A stretch of 64,000 nucleotides of DNA from positions 4,960,001-5,024,000 of the forward strand of contig NZ_CP014304.1 in NCBI RefSeq assembly GCF_001562275.1, written 5' to 3'. The DNA is from Hymenobacter sp. PAMC 26628. GTDB taxonomy: Bacteria > Bacteroidota > Bacteroidia > Cytophagales > Hymenobacteraceae. The translations under genes and the position numbers were made by a program. Positions within the stretch are counted from its first letter, which is position 1; every line of letters starts with the position of its first letter. The notes beneath the pieces were generated by a model that saw only the letters and a program-made list of their open reading frames with translations, did no database searches and had not been told where the DNA came from. Below, in pieces: positions 8,228 through 17,080 of the stretch.

Positions 8228-9118
8228 TTACTGGTACATTTTGCGGATGGTGGCGCGGTACTCGGCCGGGGTGACGCCAGTTTCGCGCTTGAAGAAGCGG
8301 TTGAAGTAGGACGCCTCCGAAAACCCGAGGTCGAAGGCCAGCTCCTTGAGCGAGAGCGGGGTGTACAGCAGCAAGCGTTTAGCTTCGAGCACCAGGCGCT
8401 CGTGCAGGTGCTTGATGGCCGGCTTGCCACTCTGGGCCTTCACCACCTCGCTCAGGTGCCCCGCCGAAATGTGGAGCAGCGCCGCGTACGCGCCCACCTC
8501 GTGCAGCTCGCGGTAGCATTCCTCCACCTTGGCCCGGTAAGTTTTCAGCAGACGCTGGTCAGCCGAAGGCTCGGCACCCGTGAACTGCTCAGTGTAAAGC
8601 CGGTTCAGGTAGGTGAGCAGCACGGTGAGGTAGGCGGTGAGCATGCGGTGTTGCCACTCGCCGGGGCGGTGGTGCCCGGCCTCCATTTTGGCCAGCAGCT
8701 CCTCCACCAGGGCCCCGTCGGCCGCCGTGAGCAGCAGCTCGTGCCCGTGGTGGGGGTTTTGGATGAGCGGCAGCTCCAGTAGGGCCACGTTTTGCTGCAA
8801 GGCCAAAAACTCGTCTGTGAACTCTAGGCGGGTGCCCCAAAAGGGCGTGGCGGCCTCCTTGACCAGGATTTGGCTCGGCGCGGTGAAGTACAGCGTGTTG
8901 TCTTTGCGCTCGTAGGGCGTCGCGTCCACCCAGTGCCGGCCGCGGCTGTGCTGCACAAAAACCAGCAGGTAGTACGCCTTGCGGTGCGGCAGCAGCAGGT
9001 TTTCCTCGTAGGGCAAGTCGCCTTCCGAGCGCACGATGGTGAACAAGTTGCTCCCGGTGGCCTCGTCCGGCTCGAGCGGATGCACCGGTATCGGCTGGTT
9101 ACGGGTAAGCGTCTGCAT
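8228..9118 (-). CDS. AraC family transcriptional regulator
   Basis: A 296-residue protein. The N-terminal 170 residues form a cupin-like sensing domain (ENLLLPHRKAYYLLVFVQHS). The C-terminal AraC DNA-binding region (about 195-292) has two helix-turn-helix units and the signature LKELAFDLGFSEASYFNRFF. It lies 84 bases upstream of the SDR gene on the same strand and probably regulates it. The effector cannot be inferred. Confidence 0.9.
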   Translation of the reverse strand: MQTLTRNQPIPVHPLEPDEATGSNLFTIVRSEGDLPYEENLLLPHRKAYYLLVFVQHSRGRHWVDATPYERKDNTLYFTAPSQILVKEAATPFWGTRLEFTDEFLALQQNVALLELPLIQNPHHGHELLLTAADGALVEELLAKMEAGHHRPGEWQHRMLTAYLTVLLTYLNRLYTEQFTGAEPSADQRLLKTYRAKVEECYRELHEVGAYAALLHISAGHLSEVVKAQSGKPAIKHLHERLVLEAKRLLLYTPLSLKELAFDLGFSEASYFNRFFKRETGVTPAEYRATIRKMYQ

Positions 9119-9340
9119 AAAATTGACGGCTACAGTTTTCCACTAAGTACGGGCGCGGGGCAGCGCCGGGGCCCCCGCCGGAAAAACAGGCGGACCCAGG
9201 CGTTTAGCGGGCCATGAATTTTTGTGTAGTGTCAGCGCCGCTGGGTTTCGGAGGGCGCGGGCACCATGGTTGTGACCATCAGTGGCCAGCAGTTTAGCTG
9301 GGAGCCGCGGGAAAATCCGGCTGAATTTGGCCCGGGGCCC

Positions 9341-9348
9341 CACCTTTG
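9341..9348 (+). promoter_or_regulatory. prmC -7 promoter-like box CACCTTTG, 4 bases before the ATG
   Basis: It has one mismatch to TAnnTTTG. Its distance to the start is the same as at ribD, gpmI and nadC, which supports the prmC start at 9353. Confidence 0.45.
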
Positions 9349-9352
9349 CCCG

Positions 9353-10204
9353 ATGACCACCCGTGCCTTCACCGACCGTCTCGCCGCCGCCCTCGCCGCC
9401 GCCTACCCCGCCCCGGAGGCTGCCGCCATCGCCGCGCTGGTGGCCGAGCACCTGCTGGGCCTCGACCCGCTCCAGCGCCGCATGCGGGCCCAGGAGGCGG
9501 TGCCCGCGGCGGTGCAGCAGCAATTGCCCGCCCTCGAAGCCCGCCTGCTGGCCCACGAGCCGGTACAGTACGTGCTGAGCACGGCGCACTTCGCTGGCAT
9601 GGAGCTGGAAGTGACGCCCGCCACCCTCATCCCGCGCCCCGAAACCGAGGAACTGGCGCGCCTGGTGGCGGCCGCGCAGCCGGGAGCCCGCACGGTGCTC
9701 GACGTGGGCACCGGCTCGGGCTGCCTGGCCCTGGCGCTGGCCCGCGCCCTGCCCCGGGCACAGGTGCTGGCCGTCGATATTTCGGCCGAAGCCCTGGCCG
9801 TGGCCCGCCGCAACGGGGCCCGCTACGCCCCGCAGGTGCAGTTCCAACAGGTTGATATTCTGCAAGCCGCGCCCGCTGGCCTGGTCCCCGGGGCCCTCGA
9901 TGCGCTGGTGAGCAACCCGCCCTACGTGCGCGAGAGCGAGCGGGCCCAGATGCGCGCCAACGTGCTGAATTGGGAGCCCGCCACGGCCCTGTTCGTGCCC
10001 GATGCCGACCCGCTGCTCTTCTACCGCCGCCTGGGGGCCCTGGGCCGCGCGCTGCTGCGCCCCGGCGGCGGCATCTACCTGGAAATCAACGAGGCGCTGT
10101 CGACCGAAACTGAGGAATTACTACGTAGCCAGGGCTACGTCGACGTGCGCGGCGTGGCCGACATGTTCGACAAGGCGCGCATGGTGCGGGCCGTTGCGCC
10201 GTAG
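9353..10204 (+). CDS. prmC: Release factor glutamine methyltransferase PrmC
   Basis: A 283-residue protein. It methylates the Gln of the GGQ motif in RF1/RF2 with S-adenosylmethionine. It has an N-terminal helical domain (about 1-80), then the SAM motif LDVGTGSGCLALALA near residue 118. The catalytic NPPY (LVSNPPYV, Asn188) follows. An in-frame ATG at 9266 would add 29 residues of unlikely sequence; the start at 9353 fits family length and the promoter-like box. Its substrate RF1 is encoded in this window at 15834. Confidence 0.93.
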   Translation: MTTRAFTDRLAAALAAAYPAPEAAAIAALVAEHLLGLDPLQRRMRAQEAVPAAVQQQLPALEARLLAHEPVQYVLSTAHFAGMELEVTPATLIPRPETEELARLVAAAQPGARTVLDVGTGSGCLALALARALPRAQVLAVDISAEALAVARRNGARYAPQVQFQQVDILQAAPAGLVPGALDALVSNPPYVRESERAQMRANVLNWEPATALFVPDADPLLFYRRLGALGRALLRPGGGIYLEINEALSTETEELLRSQGYVDVRGVADMFDKARMVRAVAP

Positions 10205-10331
10205 TGCGCGGTGGCGCCTGGTAGCGCTTGGTGGCGCCGCCCGGCGTTGCGCTGCGCGGCCCAAAACAATCCGGTTGCCGCCACGTTTGCGTAGCTGAAC
10301 GGTAACGATTTACCCTTAAAGCCCACACATC

Positions 10332-10625
10332 ATGGTAAAAGTAGGATTGCTGGTACGGCTCGAAGCCAAGCCCGGAAAAGAGCAGGCCGTGGCCGATTTC
10401 CTGCGCGGCGGGCGGGCCCTCGTTATGGAAGAGCCGGATACCGTAACTTGGTACGGCATCCAGATGGGGCCCTCCACGTTCGGTATTTTCGACACATTTG
10501 CCGAAGACGCCGGCCGCAAAGCCCACCTCGGGGGCAAGGTAGCCGCCGCCCTCATGGCCCACGCCGAAGAGCTTTTTTCGACCCCGCCGGCCATTGAAAT
10601 GATTGATATACTGGCCGCTAAGTAG
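10332..10625 (+). CDS. Antibiotic biosynthesis monooxygenase (ABM)-fold protein
   Basis: A 97-residue single ABM/dimeric ferredoxin-like domain. It starts VGLLVRLEAKPGKEQAVADFL and contains TWYGIQMGPSTFGIFDTF, both typical of YgiN-like quinol monooxygenases and small stress proteins. It acts in the cytoplasm, probably as a dimer. No specific substrate can be named. It is monocistronic, with a strong terminator 18 bases after the stop. Confidence 0.75.
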   Translation: MVKVGLLVRLEAKPGKEQAVADFLRGGRALVMEEPDTVTWYGIQMGPSTFGIFDTFAEDAGRKAHLGGKVAAALMAHAEELFSTPPAIEMIDILAAK

Positions 10626-10642
10626 GCCTCCAGGAATAATGT

Positions 10643-10680
10643 AAACGGGAGGTTTGGCCAGGCCGAGTCTCCCGTTTTTT
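10643..10680. terminator. Intrinsic terminator
   Basis: The stem aacgggag/ctcccgtt is followed by six T on the plus strand. It sits between the ABM gene and convergent thrC. Confidence 0.85.
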
Positions 10681-10688
10681 ATTGACCG

Positions 10689-11987
10689 CTACCGCAGCAA
10701 AAACTCCTTCAGGGCCCCAAAATCCACGTCCATTGGAATGGCTTGCTTGGGGCGGCCTTGCAGGTGCAGCACGGCTTCGGGCAGCTCGATGGGCTGGCCG
10801 ATGATGGGTTCCAGCACGCCGGGGAACTTCACGGGGTGGGCCGTGGCCAGCAAAATACCAGCGGCATCGGGGTACTGGGCTTGGTGGCGGAGCAAAGCGG
10901 CGTAGGCCACAGCGGCGTGGGGGTCAAGCAAATAGCCGTTCTCGAACCATACCTGCAAGATGGTGGCCACCGTGTCAGGGTCGCTCACGGTTTCGGCGCT
11001 GAGGGCAGCCTTTAGGGCCCCCAGGTCGCTGTGGAACAGCTCCAGGATGCGCACGAAGTTGCTGGGGTCGCCCACGTCCATGGCGTTGGAGTGGGTGGCC
11101 ACGGCGGCCTGGGCCGCGTAGGTGCCCGAGCGCAGGTAGCGCGGTACGGGGTCGTTGGCGTTGCAGGCGGCGATGAAGTGGCCCAGCGGCAGGCCCGAAG
11201 CCCGCGCCAGCAGCCCGGCGCAAATGTTGCCGAAGTTGCCGCTCGGTACGCTCACCACCGGCGGCGCGGCATCGGCGGGCCACTGCTGGGCTGCGAAGCA
11301 GTAATACAGCTGCTGGGGCAGCCAGCGCGCTACGTTGATGGAATTGGCTGACGTGAGGAAGCGGTGGGCGGCCAGCTCGGGGTTGCGGAAGGCCTGCTTC
11401 ACCAGGGCCTGGCAATCGTCGAAGGTGCCGCTAACTTCCAGGGCCGTAATATTTTGGCCCAGCGTGGTGAGCTGCTGCTCCTGCACCGGGCTCACCTTGC
11501 CCTTGGGGTAGAGGATGACCACCTCCACGCCCGGCACGCCCAAAAAGCCGCTGGCCACGGCCCCGCCGGTGTCGCCCGAGGTGGCCACCAGCACCGTCAC
11601 GGGGGGCGTGTCGCCGCGTTGCGCAAAGTAGCCCAGGCACCGGCTCATGAACCGGGCCCCCACATCCTTAAACGCCAGCGTGGGCCCGTGGAACAGCTCC
11701 AGGGCCGCAATGCCCGGGCTCACGGGCACGAGCGGAAAAGGAAAGTCCACGGCCGCGGCGCAAATCTCGCGCAGGTCCGCGTCCGGGATGGTGCCGCCCA
11801 CGTAGGGCCGCATCACGGCCAGGGCCAGGTCAGCGCGGTCCAGCGCGGGCAGGTCGCGCAGGAAATCGGCCCCGAAGCGCGGAATGGTTTCCGGGAAGTA
11901 CAAGCTGCCGTCGGGGGCCTGGCCGGTAATGGCGGCCGTGCGAAAATCGACTGTGGGGGCCTGGCGGCGAAGGCTATAGTACTGCAT
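10689..11987 (-). CDS. thrC: Threonine synthase
   Basis: A 432-residue PLP enzyme converting O-phosphohomoserine to threonine. The N-terminus is MQYYSLRRQAPTVDFRTA. The PLP lysine is in LAFKDVGARFM near residue 110. TSGDTGGAVASGF binds the cofactor phosphate, and SVPSGNFGNICAG is the other family hallmark. The start at 11987 gives the usual length; a longer frame to 12194 has no homology-like sequence. It is last in the thrA-thrB-thrC order, 130 bases after thrB, and probably cotranscribed. Confidence 0.95.
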   Translation of the reverse strand: MQYYSLRRQAPTVDFRTAAITGQAPDGSLYFPETIPRFGADFLRDLPALDRADLALAVMRPYVGGTIPDADLREICAAAVDFPFPLVPVSPGIAALELFHGPTLAFKDVGARFMSRCLGYFAQRGDTPPVTVLVATSGDTGGAVASGFLGVPGVEVVILYPKGKVSPVQEQQLTTLGQNITALEVSGTFDDCQALVKQAFRNPELAAHRFLTSANSINVARWLPQQLYYCFAAQQWPADAAPPVVSVPSGNFGNICAGLLARASGLPLGHFIAACNANDPVPRYLRSGTYAAQAAVATHSNAMDVGDPSNFVRILELFHSDLGALKAALSAETVSDPDTVATILQVWFENGYLLDPHAAVAYAALLRHQAQYPDAAGILLATAHPVKFPGVLEPIIGQPIELPEAVLHLQGRPKQAIPMDVDFGALKEFLLR

Positions 11988-12117
11988 CAGGAAGAGAAGT
12001 GTAGCAATAAAAAGACCTTGAAAGGCTGGTTTCGACGAATAAGCCGCTGGCGAATGTACAGCTAGGAATTTACCCAGCGTATTCGTTAACAACGGGTTAA
12101 TGATCGGGTCGTGGCCG

Positions 12118-13053
12118 TTATTCGGCCACCACGCGGGCGCCTTCCGGAGCAATGCGGCCCACGTGCAAGTCGTGGGCAATGCCCAGTTCGGCAAACACGC
12201 TGCCCAGAGCCGCGGCCACGGCGTGGGCGGTTTCGCCGTCGCGGTTCAGCATGAAGATGGAGGGCCCCGAGCCCGAAATGCCGCCGCCCAGGGCCCCGGC
12301 CGCCAGGGCCCGCCGCCGCGCCTCGGCCAGCCCGGGGATGAGCGGGGCCCGCGCCGGCTCCACGATGTAGTCTTCCAGGGCCCGGCCAATCAGGGCGTAG
12401 TCGGCGGTGAGGAAGCCGGCCACCAGGCCGCCCACGTTGGCCCACTGGCGCACGGCCAGCCCCAGCGGCACGGCGGTGGGCAGCAGGGCCCGGGCCTCCT
12501 TGGTCTTGACCTCGATTTGGGGGTGCACCACGGCCACCCACAGCGGCGGGGCCGGCAGGGCCACCACGTCGAGCACCGGCGCCAGGGCCCTAACCAGCGT
12601 AAAGCCGCCAAAAATGGCCGGCGCGATGTTGTCGGCGTGGCGCACGCCGCTGGCCACGGCCTCGCCCGCCATCGCAAAGTCCACCAGCTCCAGCTTATTG
12701 AACCGGTGGCCCAGCAGCGCGTTGGCCCCTACTACGGCCCCAGCGGCGCTGGCCGCGCTGCTGCCTACGCCACTGCCCGGCATGATGCCCTTGGTAATTT
12801 CAACTTCGAAGCCCACCGCCTCGGGCACCTTTTCCAGCAGGGCCAGCAGGGCCGCTCCGGCTACGTTGTGGAGGGGGTCGGTGGGCAGGCCGTAGTGGTC
12901 GAGGTGGGTGATTTTCAGGCCGGGCCCCCCGGTGCGGCGCAGGCGCAGCGTGTCGTAGGGCGCGGCCAGGGCCAGGCCCAGCACGTCGAACCCACAGCCC
13001 AGGTTGGCAATGGTGGCGGGCGCGTGGACGAGAACGGAATCGGGGAGGGGCAT
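12118..13053 (-). CDS. thrB: Homoserine kinase
   Basis: A 311-residue GHMP kinase that phosphorylates homoserine with ATP. The N-terminal motif is VHAPATIANLGCGFDVLGLA. The ATP loop is KGIMPGSGVGSSAASAAGAV near residue 90, and the C-terminal GHMP motif is GGGISGSGPSIFML. It lies between thrA and thrC on the same strand. A hairpin repeat of the dispersed GTCATGC family separates it from thrA. Confidence 0.95.
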   Translation of the reverse strand: MPLPDSVLVHAPATIANLGCGFDVLGLALAAPYDTLRLRRTGGPGLKITHLDHYGLPTDPLHNVAGAALLALLEKVPEAVGFEVEITKGIMPGSGVGSSAASAAGAVVGANALLGHRFNKLELVDFAMAGEAVASGVRHADNIAPAIFGGFTLVRALAPVLDVVALPAPPLWVAVVHPQIEVKTKEARALLPTAVPLGLAVRQWANVGGLVAGFLTADYALIGRALEDYIVEPARAPLIPGLAEARRRALAAGALGGGISGSGPSIFMLNRDGETAHAVAAALGSVFAELGIAHDLHVGRIAPEGARVVAE

Positions 13054-13071
13054 TAAAATGATGATTTTTCT

Positions 13072-13170
13072 AGGCCGTCATGCAGAGCGCAGCGAAGCAT
13101 CTCTCCCGCTGACTATTCTATTAATTACTGCCGCGGGAGAGATGCTTCGCTGCGCTCTGCATGACGACCT
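13072..13170. repeat. Dispersed hairpin repeat (GTCATGC family), copy 1
   Basis: Long inverted arms start ggccgtcatgcagagcgcag and run through gcgaagcatctctcccgc, with an AT-rich loop. The copy lies inside the thr operon, between thrA and thrB. A close relative lies at 16958-17056. Confidence 0.85.
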
Positions 13171-13201
13171 ATTTTGTCTCACGCTTCAAAAAGCGTAACG
13201 A

Positions 13202-15643
13202 TTACAGCCGGGCGGCGCGGATGATGTCGGCGAACACGCCGGCGGCGGTGACCTCGGCCCCCGCGCCGGCGCCCTTCACCACCAGCGGCTGCTCGGCGTA
13301 GCGGTCGGTGTAGAAGAGCACGATGTTGTCCTTGCCGCGCAGCTCGTACACGTCGTGGCTGGGCAGCACGGCTTGCAGGCCCACGGCGGCGGCCCCGTCG
13401 TTGAAGCGAGCCACGAACTTGAGGCGCTTGCCCCCGGCCGTGGCCGCGTCGTACAGAGCCCTAAAGTGGGCTTCGTGCACGGCCAACTGCTCGTAAAAGG
13501 CTTCCACGTCACCCTCCAGGCAGGAGGCAGGCAGGAACGATTCGATTTGCACGTCGCTCATTTCCAGCGGGTGGCCGGCTTCGCGGGCCAGGATCAGGAT
13601 TTTGCGGGCCACATCGGTGCCGCTAAGGTCGAGGCGCGGGTCGGGCTCGGTATAGCCTTCGTCCTGGGCCTGGCGCACCACCTCGGCAAAGGGCCGCGAG
13701 CCGTCGTAATTGTTAAACACGAAGTTGAGCGTGCCCGAAAGCACGGCCTCCATGCGCCGCACCACGTCGCCGCTGCGTGTGAGGTCGCTGAGCGTGCCGA
13801 TGATGGGCAGGCCCGCGCCCACGTTGGTTTCGAACAGGAAGCGGGTGTTGAAATCCTGGGCCAGCTTTTTGAGGCCAGCGTAGTTGGCGTAGGCCGACGA
13901 CGCGGCCACCTTGTTGCAGGCCACCACGGCCACGCTCTTTTCGAGCAGGGCGGCGTAGTTGTCAGCGGCGGCGGGGTTGGCCGTTACGTCTACCAGAATA
14001 GAGTTGCGCAGGTTGCGGCTCACAATGAGCTCGGTGAACTCCTCCAGCGTGCAGGGTCCCGCGGCGGCCAGCGCGGCGGGCCAGGCAGCCAGGTCCAAGC
14101 CGTTCTCGTCCACGACGCAGTGGCGGCGGTTGGCAATGGCCACCACGCGCACTTGTAAGCCCAGCTGCTGCTGCAGGTGCTGCTGCTGCTGGGCCAGCTG
14201 GGCCAGCAGCTTGCCGCCCACGTTGCCGGGCCCCAACACGTACAGGTTCACCTGTTTATAAGCCGGCTCGAAGAACGCCTCGTGCAGCACGTTGATGGCC
14301 TTGCGCACATCGGCGGCCCGGATGACGGTGGAAATGTTGCGCTCCGACGAGCCCTGGGCAATGGCCCGGATGTTGACTCCGTTCTGCCCCAGGGCCCCAA
14401 ATAGGCGCCCGCTGATGCCGGGGTGGTTCTTCATGTTTTCACCCACCAGCGCCACAATGGCCAAGTCGTTTTCGGGCCGCAGCGGGGCAATGCGCCCGCT
14501 GGCAATTTCGGGGGCAAACTCGGCGTCGACGGCGGCCTGGGCCCCGGGCACGTCGGCAGCGGCCAAGCCCACGCAAATCGAGTACTCCGACGAGCTTTGG
14601 GTGATGAGCACCACGTTGATGCGCTCGCGGGCCAGGGCCTCAAACAGGCGCTTCGAGAAGCCGGGGATGCCCACCATGCCGCTGCCCTCCAGGTTCAGCA
14701 GCGACAAATTGCCGATGCTGGAGAGGCCACGCACCACCTCGCTGCTGGGCGGCGGGGCCACTTCCACCAGCGTGCCGTAGTCAGCCGGGGCGAAGGTGTT
14801 TTTGATCCAGAGCGGAATACCGCGCTCCATTACTGGTTGAATGGTAGGCGAATACAATACCTTGGCCCCGAAGTGCGACAGCTCCATGGCCTCCTGGTAC
14901 GAGATGCCGGCGATGGGCCGCGCCCGCGACACGAGGCGTGGGTCGGCGGTCATCATGCCGCTTACGTCGGTCCAGATTTCGAGCACGTCGGCGTCGAGGG
15001 CGGCGGCCAGCAGGGCGGCCGTGTAATCGGAGCCGCCGCGGCCCAGCGTGGTAGTGTTGCCCTGCTCGTCAGCGGCAATGAAGCCCGGCACCACCCACAC
15101 CTCGCCGGGGCGCGCGCTTTTAAACGCCTGCACTTGGAGCCGGGTGATGGCCACGTTCACCTCAGCCGCGCCGAAGCGCGCATTGGTGCGGATGAGTTGG
15201 CGGGCGTCGGCCCACACGGCGGCAGTGCGGGCCCCCAGGGCCTCGCGTACCAGCTGCGACGAGAACAGTTCGCCGTAGCTCATCAGCCGGTCGAGGGTGC
15301 GGTCGGACAGCTCGCCGAGCGAAAAGATGCCGTCGCAGAGCTGCAGCAGCTCCGAAAAGCCGCGGGTGAGCAGGTCGGTGATGTCGGGCTGGGCGGCCGG
15401 GGGCAGTAGGGCCTGGGCGGCGGCCAGGTGCCGCTGTTGCAGCTGGGCCAGCGTGTCGCGGTAGCGGTAGTCGCCGCTGGCCGCCGCTCGCCCCGCCCCG
15501 ATGAGGGCGTCGGTGGTGCCCCCCAGGGCCGATACCACCATCACGACGGGGCCCCGGGCCAGGGCTTGGAGCGCGATGGCGCACGATTTCTCGATGTTTT
15601 CCGCGGAGGCTACGGACGTGCCTCCGAATTTGAGCACTTGCAT
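13202..15643 (-). CDS. thrA: Bifunctional aspartate kinase / homoserine dehydrogenase
   Basis: An 813-residue fusion. The aspartokinase domain (about 1-280) starts MQVLKFGGTSVASAENI. Two ACT domains (about 310-455) follow, with NVVLITQSSSEYSICVGL and GENMKNHPGISGRLFGALG, as in feedback-inhibited enzymes. The homoserine dehydrogenase part (about 460-810) contains LYVLGPGNVGGKLL (NAD binding) and ILVDVTANP. It catalyses the first and third steps from aspartate to threonine. The start at 15643 is chosen because the family begins with this peptide; the frame extends upstream without conservation. It is divergent from prfA. Confidence 0.95.
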   Translation of the reverse strand: MQVLKFGGTSVASAENIEKSCAIALQALARGPVVMVVSALGGTTDALIGAGRAAASGDYRYRDTLAQLQQRHLAAAQALLPPAAQPDITDLLTRGFSELLQLCDGIFSLGELSDRTLDRLMSYGELFSSQLVREALGARTAAVWADARQLIRTNARFGAAEVNVAITRLQVQAFKSARPGEVWVVPGFIAADEQGNTTTLGRGGSDYTAALLAAALDADVLEIWTDVSGMMTADPRLVSRARPIAGISYQEAMELSHFGAKVLYSPTIQPVMERGIPLWIKNTFAPADYGTLVEVAPPPSSEVVRGLSSIGNLSLLNLEGSGMVGIPGFSKRLFEALARERINVVLITQSSSEYSICVGLAAADVPGAQAAVDAEFAPEIASGRIAPLRPENDLAIVALVGENMKNHPGISGRLFGALGQNGVNIRAIAQGSSERNISTVIRAADVRKAINVLHEAFFEPAYKQVNLYVLGPGNVGGKLLAQLAQQQQHLQQQLGLQVRVVAIANRRHCVVDENGLDLAAWPAALAAAGPCTLEEFTELIVSRNLRNSILVDVTANPAAADNYAALLEKSVAVVACNKVAASSAYANYAGLKKLAQDFNTRFLFETNVGAGLPIIGTLSDLTRSGDVVRRMEAVLSGTLNFVFNNYDGSRPFAEVVRQAQDEGYTEPDPRLDLSGTDVARKILILAREAGHPLEMSDVQIESFLPASCLEGDVEAFYEQLAVHEAHFRALYDAATAGGKRLKFVARFNDGAAAVGLQAVLPSHDVYELRGKDNIVLFYTDRYAEQPLVVKGAGAGAEVTAAGVFADIIRAARL

Positions 15644-15792
15644 TAAGGTGGCGGTTGGGCGTGGGGCCGGGTGGATGGGCCGGCAAAGGGCAGGGCAACC
15701 GACACCGGGCCCCCACAACGCCGGCCGGCGGGGCCCCCAGCCGCGCCGCGGAAAAAGGAACGCCCGACTCAAACGGCGGTGTTTGAATCCAG

Positions 15793-15800
15793 TATCTTTG
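15793..15800 (+). promoter_or_regulatory. prfA -7 promoter box TATCTTTG
   Basis: A perfect TAnnTTTG match, 33 bases before the prfA ATG. Confidence 0.6.
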
Positions 15801-15833
15801 CAAACCTACAGACTATTTTTTTCGACCACTACA

Positions 15834-16904
15834 ATGCTGGACAAATTAGAAGCCATCCGCCTGCGGTACAACGACGTGAGCGAAGAGCTAATGCAGCCCG
15901 ATGTGATGTCGGACCTGAAGCGCTACAAGTCGTTGAACAAAGAGTATAAAGAATTGGGCAAAATCGTGGCCGAGTACCGCAATTACCAGCAGGTGCTCAG
16001 CAACATCGAGAATGCCCGCCAAGTTATTTCGACCGAAAAAGACGAGGATTTCCGCGAAATGGCCAAGGCTGAGCTCGACGAGCTTGGGCCCGAGCAGGAA
16101 CGCTTGGAAGGCGCCATCAAGGACTTGCTGCTGCCCCGCGACCCCAACGACTCGAAAGACGTCATCATGGAAATCCGGGCCGGGGCCGGCGGCGACGAAG
16201 CCGCGCTGTTTGCCGGCGACTTGCAGCGCATGTACCTGCGCTTCGCCGAAAAGCAGGGCTGGAAAATGGAGCTCGTGGACGCGATGGAAGGCACGGCCGG
16301 CGGCTATAAGGAAATTATCCTGGCCGTGAAGGGCGAGGACGTGTACGGCAAACTCAAGTTTGAGAGCGGCGTGCACCGCGTGCAGCGCGTGCCGGCCACC
16401 GAAACCCAGGGCCGCATCCACACCAGCGTGGCCTCGGTGGTGGTGATGCCGGAAGCCGAAGAGTTCGACATTGACCTGGATATGAACGACATCCGCAAGG
16501 ACCTCTTCATGTCTAGCGGCCCCGGCGGCCAGTCGGTGAACACGACCTACTCGGCCGTGCGCCTCACTCACCTCCCCACCGGCCTTGTGGCCCAGTGCCA
16601 GGACCAAAAATCGCAGCTCAAAAACTTCGACAAGGCCCTGCAAGTGCTGCGCTCGCGCATTTTCGAGATTGAACTGGCCAAAAAGAATGAGGCCGAAGGC
16701 GCCATCCGCAAGAGCATGATCGGCAGCGGCGACCGCAGCGACAAGGTGCGCACCTACAACTACCCCCAGGGCCGCGTGACGGACCACCGCATCGGCTACA
16801 CCGTGCACAACCTGCCCAGCGTGATGGACGGCAACGTGGACGATTTCGTGGAAAACCTCCGCATCGCCGAAAGCGCCGAGCGCCTGAAAGTGGGTGTGTC
16901 GTAA
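15834..16904 (+). CDS. prfA: Peptide chain release factor 1
   Basis: A 356-residue protein that terminates translation at UAA and UAG. The codon-reading tripeptide is Pro187-Ala188-Thr189 (RVPATETQGRIH), which marks RF1 rather than RF2. The peptidyl-hydrolysis motif GGQ is at 231-233 (SSGPGGQSVNTTYS). The N-terminal coiled coil is MLDKLEAIRLRYNDVSEEL. The start at 15834 follows the promoter box and matches family length. Its methylase PrmC is encoded about 5.6 kb away. Confidence 0.97.
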   Translation: MLDKLEAIRLRYNDVSEELMQPDVMSDLKRYKSLNKEYKELGKIVAEYRNYQQVLSNIENARQVISTEKDEDFREMAKAELDELGPEQERLEGAIKDLLLPRDPNDSKDVIMEIRAGAGGDEAALFAGDLQRMYLRFAEKQGWKMELVDAMEGTAGGYKEIILAVKGEDVYGKLKFESGVHRVQRVPATETQGRIHTSVASVVVMPEAEEFDIDLDMNDIRKDLFMSSGPGGQSVNTTYSAVRLTHLPTGLVAQCQDQKSQLKNFDKALQVLRSRIFEIELAKKNEAEGAIRKSMIGSGDRSDKVRTYNYPQGRVTDHRIGYTVHNLPSVMDGNVDDFVENLRIAESAERLKVGVS

Positions 16905-16957
16905 GGAGATAATGGGGCCCTTGAGCCGTTGTCATCTCCATTATAAATAGCATATTC

Positions 16958-17056
16958 AGGCCGTCATGCAGCGCGCAGCGAAGCACCTCTCCCGCAGCAA
17001 TAATTAAGATATGCTGCTGCGGAAGAGGTGCTTCGCTGCGCGTTGCATGACGGCCT
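16958..17056. repeat. Dispersed hairpin repeat (GTCATGC family), copy 2
   Basis: Arms start aggccgtcatgcagcgcgca and continue gcgaagcacctctcccgcag. It lies between prfA and the next gene and may terminate prfA transcription. Confidence 0.85.
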
Positions 17057-17080
17057 CGATGCGCCGAATTACATTTTCCA

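Noticed and set aside
15644..15833. Threonine attenuator leader upstream of thrA
   Set aside because: No short frame rich in Thr/Ile codons followed by a terminator hairpin could be found in the 190-base divergent region.
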